NCBI GenBank assembly: GCA_012934845.2
Contig: WNNJ02000853.1
Location: 62,001 to 126,000 of the forward strand
Length of the DNA: 64,000 nucleotides
Reading direction: 5' to 3'
Source: Pomphorhynchus laevis
Lineage: Eukaryota > Acanthocephala > Palaeacanthocephala > Echinorhynchida > Pomphorhynchidae
Below, one piece after another: positions 33,601 to 43,619 of this stretch; the first letter of the stretch is position 1; each line of letters opens with the position of its first letter. Position numbers and translations under genes: made by a program. A model generated the notes under the pieces. It searched no databases and was not told the origin of the DNA. It was given only the letters and a program-made list of their open reading frames with translations.

Positions 33601-33800
33601 CGCTGCTCCTCTCCTTTGGAATTCCTTACCTAATCATCTGCGATCATCATCCTCACTCCGATTTTTCAAAAAGCAGCTAAAATCGATGCTACTAAACGAT
33701 TAACTTTTTTTATCTGTTTCGCTTTTGTGGGCTTGTAAGCACACAGTCTGTGTGCATTTGCCACATTAAAAAAACTTTCAAACTTTCAAACAAATTCAGA
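30690..33800 (+). mobile_element. L2-like LINE, nearly full length, broken
   Basis: An APE-type LINE. An ORF1-like remnant (MIVRNLPVSESEQQV) opens at about 30695. Endonuclease pieces follow from 30950: LCLTESWH, YRPGS, GDINVRLD, then LGGILDIVALP and SDPALFDHFLVTC. The RT follows: SSYRPISILPTLSKILE (about 32380), CGVPQGSVLGPILF (32770) and MQYADDILIYTH (32865). The C-terminal domain ends with LLWNSLPNHLRSSSSLRFFK and a stop at 33701-33703. The 3'UTR has a hairpin of GCACAC/GTGTGC type, TTTGCCACATTAAA, and an AACTTTCAAACTTTC tail. The longest intact stretches are 31389-32321 and 32684-33703. At least three frameshifts and one stop break it. Pyrimidine-rich coding strand, unlike the flanks. Clade assignment rests on the tail, the 'QYADDILIY' motif and the short repeat terminus. 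Confidence 0.85.
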
Positions 33801-33804
33801 AATA

Positions 33805-35070
33805 TTTGGAGTTTCACATTAATAAATATAATAATAGGCAATTTATAAATATTCTGCATTGATTCTAGTAATTAATACAACATATGAAAACCATAAATAA
33901 TTACCAGGTAATCCAAATAAGGTTTCACTACTCGCTCTTTTAAATGACTGCGTGTAACATTTTAAATCAGAAACACCTCGAGTTTTTACAATATAATCTA
34001 AATTTAAATAGTTTACATTCTTGAAGTCACAGAGTTTTTACAAAAACTAGAATGTCTGAGCCATGGTGACTGCTCTTTTATTTCAGTTTGATCTATTTTA
34101 CGTCACTTTATTATTATATATGTTATGTCAGTTTCTCACATTTGTGTAATTCTTTCGTATCGCGCAATTGCAAGGTCAAAAATTCTATTTATCTTTTTAA
34201 ATAAAATAAAGAACAGTGAAATGATATGTAACAAAAATGCTATGATCTGGAAGAAAATTTTGAAATTACATGTAATCTGTAAGTTAAGTTTGATATGCTG
34301 TACAAAACATGTATGCCATTGTATACTTGTATACACTAAACAGTACACAATAGTGTACAATGTATACAATTGAACAAACGACCAAATGCTTAACATGTAC
34401 TTCTCACATTAAATAAATGTTACATGCTATATAAACAAAACTTCATTAAATTTTAAATATTTATTTAATTAATATAATTTCATTAATATTATAAATATAA
34501 TATTATAATATTAAATAAATAGCTAAGCATGTATTTATGTAAGCCGTTGAATTTAGCACTCTTTATCGTCACAACACATACATATTTAATACAATAATAT
34601 ACATATTTATATTATAATATACATAATATACATATATATATTTATATATTCTCACAGAAGAACGATTTGCTTAATTTTAAAACCCAAAACAGATAAAGCT
34701 AATTTGTTAAAAGCCACTGTGGATCAATATAGAAAGTGAAAGTTCGCTCAAGAATGTTTCATCGATATGAGTATCTGTATATTTTCAAATTTGCACTAAT
34801 AGATACATAAATTGATATTTCGTTGACAAGGCAATAAGCCACAACAGGGATATAATCCAAATTAATCTTAAATTGTAATCTTTAATATGAAAACAAATAC
34901 GAAAAGGCGGGAAAGTCTTAGAGGCCTGTCTACTTACAGTACCGAACAAACAAACGAAGACAATGAAAATGACAAGCAAGAAATTTACAAAATATAAATT
35001 AAGTGCGAAGAACAATGATCAACTCACCACGGACCGGAGGAGTTTACATTGTCGGGTGCCGTGTGATTAG
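33805..35070. other. Spacer, no gene seen
   Basis: AT-rich DNA. A short tract of GTATAC/GTACAC palindromes occurs at 34300-34370. Open frames at 34125-34396 overlap on both strands and have no motif. Confidence 0.55.
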
Positions 35071-35074
35071 GCAG

Positions 35075-36910
35075 TTGTACGGAGACAGCGAAAGAGGCAT
35101 CAACTTCTGAGGCGGACTAGCCTTTATGTAGGAACGTGGAATGTCATCTCGCTGGCGAGGAATGAACCAGAGATGGTTCGCTTCGGTCTTGAAATAGTCG
35201 GAGTGACTTCGCTTCACTATTCTGGAACTGGAACTAAACTTTTGGATCAAGGCTAGACCTTGAACTATTCGTGAGTTACCAACGGAAAGCGACGACAGGC
35301 GGGTGTAGGGATACTTACAAGTCTCCGGTTATCGTTCGTGTTAGAGAGGTTTAACCCAGTGAACGAATTGCTGACGTCTCTGAAGCTTTTAGTCAAAGAG
35401 AGAAGAAGATAACAGTTGTGTGTGCGTATGCTCCCAACATTATCTCAGAATACGCAGCTTTCGTGGAAGATCTGGCTCCGTGGAAGATTCACTCGTTTTA
35501 TTGAGTGACTTTAATGGTCATGTTGGTAGCGACAGTAGCACTTGGAAGGGAGTGTTGGGGAGGAACAAACTCTCTGATCTGAATGTGAGTGGTGTTGAAT
35601 TATTGCACTTTTGTTCTCCTAACAATTTGTGCACATAACCAACACCATGTTTGAACATAAGGAGATCTATAGATGGACATGGCATCAGAATTCTCTTAGT
35701 CAAATATCGATGATCGATTTTGTAATCGTGTCATCTGATCTGCGACGTTATGTTCTGGACACTTGTGTGAAGAGAGGAGCTGAGCTGTCAACCGAATACT
35801 ACTTTGTAGTTAGTAAATTTCGATGGCAGGATCGGATACTATACAAGCGTGGTAAACCCAAAAGTTGTGTGAAGGCGTGCTGGGAGCGTCTAGCAGATGT
35901 TTAAGTTAAGAACATTATTTAACTACATTCGGGAGGACTTCTCTCGGTTGCCAGAAGAGGTGAAGAGCATTAATCAGGAATGGGAGATGTTCAGATCCTC
36001 GCTTGCCAAAGCAACTGTGAAATTTTGTGGAGAAAATACTTGAACTGCTTGGTGGACACCAACAGTTAGAGATTTTATCCGACGGAAGAAGCTGGCTTAT
36101 AAGGCACCTTTGTCAGATAAATCAGTGTTAGTTGTGGACAAGTACCGAAGGGCAAAGAGAGCTTCAGCTCGAGTAGTTATCGATGCAAAGAAGGCGGCTT
36201 GGGAGAAGTTTCGAGAGCACTTAGAACTTGATTATAGGTCAGCTTCGAAGATGTTCTGGAGGACGATCAGGAACCTTTGTGTTTGAAAGCAGAAAACTCC
36301 TCAAACTGTCTATGACAAGGCAGGGTCTATGTTGACTGAATTTAAGAAATTCTCGGTTGTTGAAAAGAACATTTTAAGAGTCTTCTTAAGCCGATGGATA
36401 TGCTTTCTCTTATAGAAGTAGAGCCTTTAGAACCAATGGAAGAGCTCATCTCTTTGGAAAAGCTCATTGCTATTATTAAAAAACTTCGTAATAACAATTT
36501 TTCAAAAGTAGACGAGATTCGACCTGAAGCTTTAAAGGCTCTCGACGTTTTTGGCATAAAGTGGCTAAGCGAATCTTCAATGCTGCATTGAAGTCGATCA
36601 AGGTTCCTAGTGAGTGGCGAATTGGGGTGGTGGTACCGATCTTAAAGGGTGACCGAAGAGTGTGGTCTAATTATCGGGGCATCACTCCTGGTCGGACTCT
36701 CTGGAAAGAGACCTCGAGGTAGACTTCGGTACAGGTAAAGAGATCAAATCTCGAAACTGGTCGAAGACCGCCTTAGACAATCTGAAAGAGAACTCTGGTC
36801 TATCGCCCTGGATCACGATGTCTGGAGTAGTTTGGTTGGTGCACTGCCTACACGACCCTATACCCGGCCCAGTGGTTGACAGGAAAAATCTTGTATATTT
36901 TCTGTTTTTT
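35075..36910 (+). mobile_element. RTE/Rex3-type LINE, internally deleted
   Basis: Starts in the APE endonuclease (YVGTWNVISLA at 35130, GTGTKLLDQG at 35230, RRQAGVGILTS at 35295). It runs through LLSDFNGHVGSDSSTW (35505), SMIDFVIVSSDLRRYVLD (35710) and KRGAELSTEYYFVVS (35770), and on to the RT entry block DEIRPEALKALDVFGIKWL (36510) and GVVVPILKGD (36630). At NYRGIT (36672) it jumps directly to the 3' end, SLERDLEVDF then LKENSGLSPWI and a VVWLVHC tail. The palm with YADD is therefore deleted. The tail matches 41152-41400. Several frameshifts interrupt the endonuclease. This sequence order is that of the RTE clade, Rex3-like. Confidence 0.8.
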
Positions 36911-36919
36911 CTTGTCAAG

Positions 36920-37370
36920 AAATTGTTGTTATATCGCAATTATTTGTATAACGCTGAATAATAGTAAAGTCTACAAAAATTTTAAGTGTTTACAGCGAAA
37001 ATTATTAATTATTCTGATAGATTTAATAATAAAATAAAACTGAATATTATAAACCGATTATTTGGTATTTGAGGATTTCATTGTACTTACCGATCGCAAT
37101 AAAAATTCACAAATTTATTATAATAAATGCAATCTAAGAAGGATTTTATTAATTGAAAAAGCAGCGAATTTGAGAATGCACTCAAGTTGAATGCTGTAAA
37201 ATATACCGATTTCAAGAATGTAATGGCACGTTTATTTTAAAAAATAGCGATTAAATATAAACGGTTGAATATAAACTACAATTAAAGATATTTAAGTTAT
37301 CCAATTTTGCAAATTTTAATGTATAGGAGCCAAGAAAAAATCAAACAAGAAAACGATATAATATGATTTG
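36920..37370. other. AT-rich spacer, no gene seen
   Basis: No coding or repeat signal other than the left end of the foldback that follows. Confidence 0.5.
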
Positions 37371-37374
37371 ATAT

Positions 37375-37655
37375 ATAGGGCACATATAATCTGATTAATT
37401 ACAGCCTTAAACTTATAAAAGTAATTTAAAAAATATCAAAATTTAAATATTTTTGAAGATATTTAAGTTATTTATTTTTCCTTGCATTTAGCAAATTTTC
37501 ATTTATAGGAACGACGGAAAATCAAACAAAAAACGCTTATTCAATATTATAATGGCAACTGTCATCATCAAGAAAATTTTTTACAGCTTTAAGCTGTCCC
37601 AATTTGTTGATGATGATGACAGTTGTCATTGAAATATTGAGTAATATTTTTCAAA
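37375..37655. repeat. Foldback element, family 2, copy 2 (inverted)
   Basis: Reverse complement of 23283-23590: GGCACATATAATCTGATTAA to TCATTTATAGGAACGACGG answers 23450-23590, and the hairpin AACTGTCATCATCAAGAAA / TTGATGATGATGACAGTTG answers 23325-23415. A further partial arm (ATAGGAGCCAAGAAAAAATC) lies just left at 37322. Confidence 0.8.
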
Positions 37656-38123
37656 TTGACATAAAGGGCAGGAAGAATTGTAGGAAACGAGCAATTACGG
37701 TTTGATGCAAAGCTGAATAAAAACAACAATCGTTTATTTAAGGAAATAAACACGGTTAGCAGCATTCACCGCTCATTTAAAATTCTTAACTTCAGCTAAA
37801 TATAAATCAAAAATAAATATTTGAAAATAAATATTTTTAATTAATAAATAAAAAATATTCACAAAACACTAACCAAATTTTATTATTTTTAAGTTAAAAT
37901 TTTAAATAACAAATGCAAATCAATATAGTTGATTAATACATAATTAATTGATTAGCTGAATAACTGATTAATTAATAATTAATCAAATTAATTGATTAGT
38001 TTAAAATTGATTAAATTGATTAATCAATAAAATCAATAAATTGTTGATTTTATGTTTAACAATAAACCCTTTTAGCAACGATATTTAATACTTGAGAGGA
38101 TCTAATAATCAAGTGTCTTGTTG

Positions 38124-38173
38124 AAATGTAACAAAGTTTTAGGGCTACAAGCCCTAAAACTTTGTTACATTTT
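38124..38173. repeat. Short perfect hairpin
   Basis: AAATGTAACAAAGTTTTAGG continues GCT, a three-base centre (ACA), then the exact reverse complement AGCCCTAAAACTTTGTTACA. Arms of 23 bases with no mismatch. Too tight a loop for a microRNA precursor. Could be a tiny foldback or the relic of an inverted duplication. Confidence 0.85.
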
Positions 38174-38810
38174 TTATTTTAAGTAGTAAGTTATTATAAT
38201 TTAAAATAATTTAAATGAAGTTACGGATTTTCTGATATATTCAGTTTCAGCTTTGACCAGCTATTTCAGTTTTGTCAGCTTTTACATTGTTTCTTAGTTT
38301 GTTTTTTTGCAAGAAAATGCTCCGCTGACCTGTCTCACAATTTAATTTAGCATTCTGGTTTTAAATCAGGTAAATTTTAATCTGTTTAAATAAATCTATT
38401 TAAATCAAGAATGTCGAAACCAAGCTTTTAGACTTAATTGTCACTTAGGTATAGAGGTATTTAAACTACAATTTTACAAAATACGAATTATTTCAATTTT
38501 ATACGAAATGTTAAGATTAACGGCGTTGTGTATTTATCGGATTAAAATTAACAAACTCCTTACAGTACAGAAGTACTACATCGATAACATATTATTGATA
38601 ATATTTGCGCCGATATATTCTTTTAAAATTTTCATCATAAACTCGCAGTTGATTAGTGCTAAATATTTTGCCATTTGAAAGATTTCAATATTTCCACATT
38701 ATCTATTAATCGGCTAAATTAACAGCATAATTATGCAGTTTAAGATTGAGGGTGCAGCGCACATTAATACTTTACACATCACAGTAACAACATGCAAAAA
38801 GTGTATTCTC

Positions 38811-39177
38811 TTATATTCTCTTTATTTTGCCTTCTCTGCATATATATTTCTTTGAAGGCTTACGCATATTTTCGGTTCTTTTCCGCTGCCTACGCTCAAG
38901 AGCCAATTTTATTTCATAATCTATATTGTCCGTAGAATAGCAACCAGCATATCCTGGAATTGATAAAATATTTGATCCCGGAAACCACTTTGTCGCGTCA
39001 CGTTCACCGAATTTTATCATATTATTTCGTGTCTTCTTCTTTAACGTTTCATTCTTAGCAGTGCCTGATTTAATTTGAGAACTGAATGCCGTCGTGTGGC
39101 TTTGCAGTTGATTCCATCGCTTCCCAGTTTTCTCAGTATCTACGTCTGACGTTCTCAAACATTTATCTGGTTGGTTG
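38811..39177 (-). CDS. Possible 3'-terminal exon, function unknown
   Basis: The minus strand stays open for about 120 residues after an acceptor (CTCCGAACTTTAG) ending at 39178. No ATG begins it, so an upstream exon at higher coordinates is expected. The reading starts NQPDKCLRTSDVDTEKTGKR, has a central KWFPGSNILSIPGYAG and ends in a very basic tail (ERRQRKRTENMRKPSKK ... KIKRI). The IPGYAG block slightly recalls ciliary 'PGYTG' proteins, but I would not name it so. It could also be chance: the region is moderately AT-rich and the evidence is length, acceptor and composition only. Confidence 0.4.
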
Positions 39178-39188
39178 CTAAAGTTCGG

Positions 39189-39445
39189 AGAAGAGAATAA
39201 AATCCCATTCAAAATTTATTCAATCATTCCAGATTTATGTATTATATAATATAATAAATATTATATAACGTTATATAATAACATCATATAAAATTTATAT
39301 AATGGCATACATATAAGGAAATATACTAATGTAATTATAAGAGATAATAAAATATTATAGAAGAGAATAAAATGCCATTATAAACTCATTTGTTAATTCC
39401 AGATTTATTATATAATTTAAAAAATATTATTTAACGTTAGCATCG
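39189..39445 (+). repeat. Diverged 170-bp tandem duplication
   Basis: AGAAGAGAATAAAATCCCAT (39189) and AGAAGAGAATAAAATGCCAT (39360) begin two units that both continue to TTCCAGATTTAT and a .TATTATATAACGTTA.-like end. A third partial start (TAGAAGAGAATGAAC) is at 39725. Confidence 0.6.
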
Positions 39446-39449
39446 TTAT

Positions 39450-41130
39450 ACATTCGTGGATTCACGTGGATTCATCGGGGATTCAAGTGCTACGTCATAC
39501 CTACTCCAAAACGTTAGCATCGTCATCCAACGTGGAAATGCTGTCAGCATTCTGGCGACGGCTCCAAAGGGCAAGAACATGGTAGGCTGGTGGTATCAGC
39601 CAGCCCTCCTAAAATAATGACATTTCTCTACGAAGAAGACACACGTTCTCTTGTATTTATCTTTTTTAAATACCTAATTATTTGTTAAAAATGACATACA
39701 TATAAAGAAATTAACATAAATATAATGTTATTATAGAAGAGAATGAACATATACATATGTGATACATTTGTATTCCATATACGATATTAATGGAGAGGTA
39801 AACTTTTTTACATGATTTTACCACTCTGTCTATCAACATTAGGCATATGAAAAAATGTTCTACATGATTTTATAAATATATAAGTTATATATTAATATAA
39901 TAAATATATTCGGTGTGTGGTGGATTCGAATTGCAAATATTAGTTACCGCCCATACCAAATATAGAACACATTAATTTTTTAATTTGGTATAAAGAGCCA
40001 AATATAAACCAGCATTTCGGCGACATGAGTTCAGCAGAAACAGTAACAGGATCGAAACACGAAATGTAGGCGTGGGCTCACTGCTGATAAAGTCCGCACA
40101 CGCTGATTGTAGTATACGGTGATGCCGATAGGATTGAAAGAACCACACGAGGAAAATATGAAACCGAAAATTATGAAGTAATAATAATGAACCGAATAAT
40201 GAAGTAATTGGGAAAATAATAAAGTAATAAATGATGTGATCATGAAGTCATTGCTCGTATAAGAAATGAATATATATGTTTTCATATCTTGTTGTTGACC
40301 ATTTTCTTCTGAAAGCTGGGAATTTATACACTAAGAATAATGGAGCCAATAAATTGAATGAGACATTTTAGAAAGAGCATGAAAAGGAAAAATGTAGTAA
40401 TATGAACACTGAGATTTACGTAATCGACAAATGCAAGAATCGACACTCTTGTGCATTAATATTTCCATCATACAAAATTTGTCGTGATAGGCATAGATAA
40501 AGGAAACCCTGCAAATAAGTGGACATTTTTTTGACTTTGCTTCTCGTCAGTTTGGCTGAATGAGACGAAGCAAGCAAGTATTCACAACCTAGAAACACTA
40601 ATTTCATTGCAAATTTTTCTGAATTTGAAACAAATCCGCAAGTTTGACTGTAATCGAATTTCTGTGAAAATAGAAGAGTAAATGGTTGTAATTTGCTAAC
40701 GCTGGCATTAAAGTAGATGAACTCTTCATAGAGAATCCTAACACGCGCCTTACAAACCTACATTGAATTTGTCAAACTGCCTTTATTAGAATTATATCAC
40801 CCCAGAAGATTGTTAGGTCATAGTAATTATTGGTAAAAACATTGCCCAGAAGGTAAGCATCGCTCTGTCAAAAGAGAGTGATCAGATGTTTTTTTCGAAT
40901 ATGTTGTACCCATGATTAGTTTTGATGATTTATGCCCAATATGCAACGAAAATGACCACATACAGGTTTTTGGACACAGATAATTGTAGGATTTAACAAA
41001 TTGTGTCTGATCGTTTTCAAGATAAAGATGATTGCATAGTATTGACTTCCCCTCTCAGTGAAATTTAATTACCTTCAGGTCTTTAAGTACAATATATAGA
41101 TAAATAGTTTCACGTTGACCGACTAGATAC
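39450..41130. other. Spacer, no gene seen
   Basis: Contains a GC-richer segment at 39430-39610 with a repeated AACGTTAGCATCGT (39430 and 39511). I cannot interpret it. The rest is plain AT-rich DNA. Short open frames on the minus strand (40031, 40416) have no motif. Confidence 0.5.
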
Positions 41131-41139
41131 CAAGTCAAC

Positions 41140-42460
41140 AACATCAATTTCTTAACAAGAAAAAAATATAATACACAAGATTTTTCTTGTCAACCACGGT
41201 CCGGATGTCGGGTCGTGGAAGCAGTGTACGAACCAAACTACTCCAGGCATCGCGATCCAGGGCGACAGACCAGAGTTCTCTTTCAGATAGTCCAAGGCGA
41301 TCTTCGGCCAGTTTCGAGATTTGAACTCTTCACCGGTATCAAGGTCTACCTCGAGGTCTCTTTCCAGAGAGTCGGCCAGCAAAACCTTCCTAGGAAGGCA
41401 ATCCCTAGAAATCCTCAGAACGTGTTGTAGCCACCTCAACTGATTTTCTTCGATGTGGAGAAGCAGCAAATTTACTCCGAGTCTATCCCTGATGACCGAA
41501 TCTCTAACCTTATCTCTAAGACTAAGACCTGCTACGCCTCGGGTCGCCTGTATCCGAGATATTATCCTTTCGGTCATAAATTTAATGATCATGACCATAG
41601 ATTAAAATATGAACGAAGATTGGGTGGTAAACCGAAAGCTTCTCCCAAAGACTCAACTCCCGCTTCACCACAACATACCTGTACAAATAACGCATTGATG
41701 CGTTAGCTACACAATTCCGCTTCTCAATCTCCTTGATGTTCCTGCATGATGACAATATTGAGGGACATCTCCTTGATGTCCCTCGATAACAATACCCCAA
41801 GATACTTGAAACACTCTACATCAGGAAGAACCTTTTTTCAATCCGGATTTACATTGACACCTGAATCCGAGATGAAAACATAGAGGCAGTCTTGGAGGTA
41901 CTAACCAACATCCCTGCCGCTTAGATAAAAAGTCGTTAGCTAGTATTACAAGGTCGTCAGCTGATAAAACACTTTATATCTGTAGAATACTTCTTTATAT
42001 TTTTCCCGAACATTATGTAAAAATATCGAAAATAGCAATGGCCTGAGGTCTAACCCTATAAAACTCTCCTATTTGTATCAAACGGTTTGAACTCGTGTAA
42101 GCCCTCTAAAATCTTTATTGAATTTGTTTGAAGGATATTGCAAACAAAGGCATAGGAATATCCAACAACTCCGATATTCTTAATGAGCTTATGACATAGT
42201 ATATTCTAGAAAACGAAGAATTTATGAAATCTACGAATATAAAGTAAATGGATGTGCCTCTACTGAAACAATCGATTACAGAATCTCTTACTATCTTGAG
42301 TGCATTAAAAGTTAAATGGTTGTTACGAAAACCAAATTGTTCTTGAGGCAAAGCGGAACCACGAACGAGTCGTGTCTGTAACATATGAGTTAGGAGCTTA
42401 TACGAATGCTTTAAAAGCTATATCCCTCTATAAAATTCGGTCGAAGTTACTTAATTTTTT
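41140..42460 (-). mobile_element. RTE-type LINE fragment, second copy
   Basis: On the minus strand: RT block LPQEQFGFRNNHLTFNALKI (about 42340) and FIFVDFINSS (about 42245), then a broken palm. Next come EENQLRWLQHVLRISRDCLP (41465-41400), the shared tail SLERDLEVDLDTGEEFKSRN, LKENSGLSPWI and a VVWFVHCFHDP end. The last 250 bases match the 3' end of 35075-36910. It reaches further into the RT than that copy but has no endonuclease. Many breaks. Confidence 0.7.
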
Positions 42461-42699
42461 TCTTTAAAAGAATTTTGATGATACCCTTACTAATAAAAGA
42501 TGGGCTGCTGAATAAAAAAATTTTGAACAAATCTACAAAATTTGGGGCAAGCCAGTAAAAGGTAAATTTTATTTGTTTAACACATTATTGGCCAGGTTCA
42601 GCGGCTTTGTTATTTTTTAATAATTTTAGAAAACGTTGTACTACCTTCATTGTAAAAATGTGTTTTGAGAGGATATGATGCGCTTAAGTTGAAAAATAA

Positions 42700-43600
42700 A
42701 GATATGTTTGATTTTATAAGATGACTTTTACAATTTGAACAATGATATACACGAGCCATTTCTGGATACTTTATTCAATAGCTTCCATGGTTTTAGCTCA
42801 GCCTGTTTTAATCGCTTTTGTTCATCAGACAATAATCTAGATTTTTGAAAATCCTTTACTATCAAAATTAGCAATGAAACATAGTTCAGCCTAACGTCTA
42901 AATTAAATTGTGCTACTCGGTTAATAAATATAAGATGAGTTGTGAAGTCCAAAACCAGAGCTGCGTTAAACCTTCGTTTCATCTAATATACCTACTATTC
43001 GATTTCAAAATACCACGATAAATAACGAGTCGTGTCTGTAACATCATCACATTCAAAGAGAGATGATATCAACGCGTGATTTTTGACTAAAGACCGTTTC
43101 GAGCAATCGAATATTTACAAATATGCAATCGAATATTTGTAAATATGATATCTATACAAGAGTTTACAATGTGTTTCATACGCTTTCTTACGTTTTCTTC
43201 AAAACGTATGTAGAGATTCAGTTTAACAAATTGGATATGTTTCGAGCGGTCTTAATTTAAAGGGTAATGAGCGAGAAAATATAGCATTAAAATCACAAAC
43301 TAGCATGATTTGCTTTTGAGATGTTATAAGCGAACGTACTCGATTAATCTCAATGTCAGAACATGAGTAAGATGGATTAAAGTAAGGGTTTGAGTGCGAA
43401 AAGGACTCAACCGTATGGGCGACCGCGATCTCCAATTTCGACAGTAATATCGAGAGTATAGACATCTGCAATAGTGATTGTGCGGAGATACGTAACATCA
43501 ATAAATATCTATTGATGAATATATCAACAGAATCAATACAAACGTAGTGCAAGTCAGATAAGTTCTCTAGTATTTCAAGAGTTGCAGTTTCCTGAATAGC
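42700..43600 (-). mobile_element. Decayed LINE endonuclease region (tentative)
   Basis: The minus-strand reading LITSQKQIMLVCDFNAIFSR near 43290 has the 'GDFNA' block of APE endonucleases, and the preceding FINRYLLMLRISAQSLLQM fits the strand before it. The 42728-42982 reading (MKRRFNAALVL ... LLSDEQKRLKQAELKPWK) resembles the linker between endonuclease and RT. Likely the upstream half of the copy at 41140-42460, or a separate insert. The 20-bp block ACGAGTCGTGTCTGTAACAT occurs at both 42365 and 43026. Confidence 0.4.
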
Positions 43601-43619
43601 AGAATCAGTGGATCATACA

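Noticed and set aside
34125-34396. Overlapping open frames on both strands
   Set aside because: Caused by a local lack of stop words in a palindromic GTATAC-rich tract; no motif on either strand.
38811-39177. Naming the exon as a ciliary 'PGYTG' family protein
   Set aside because: A single six-residue resemblance is not sufficient; kept as unknown.
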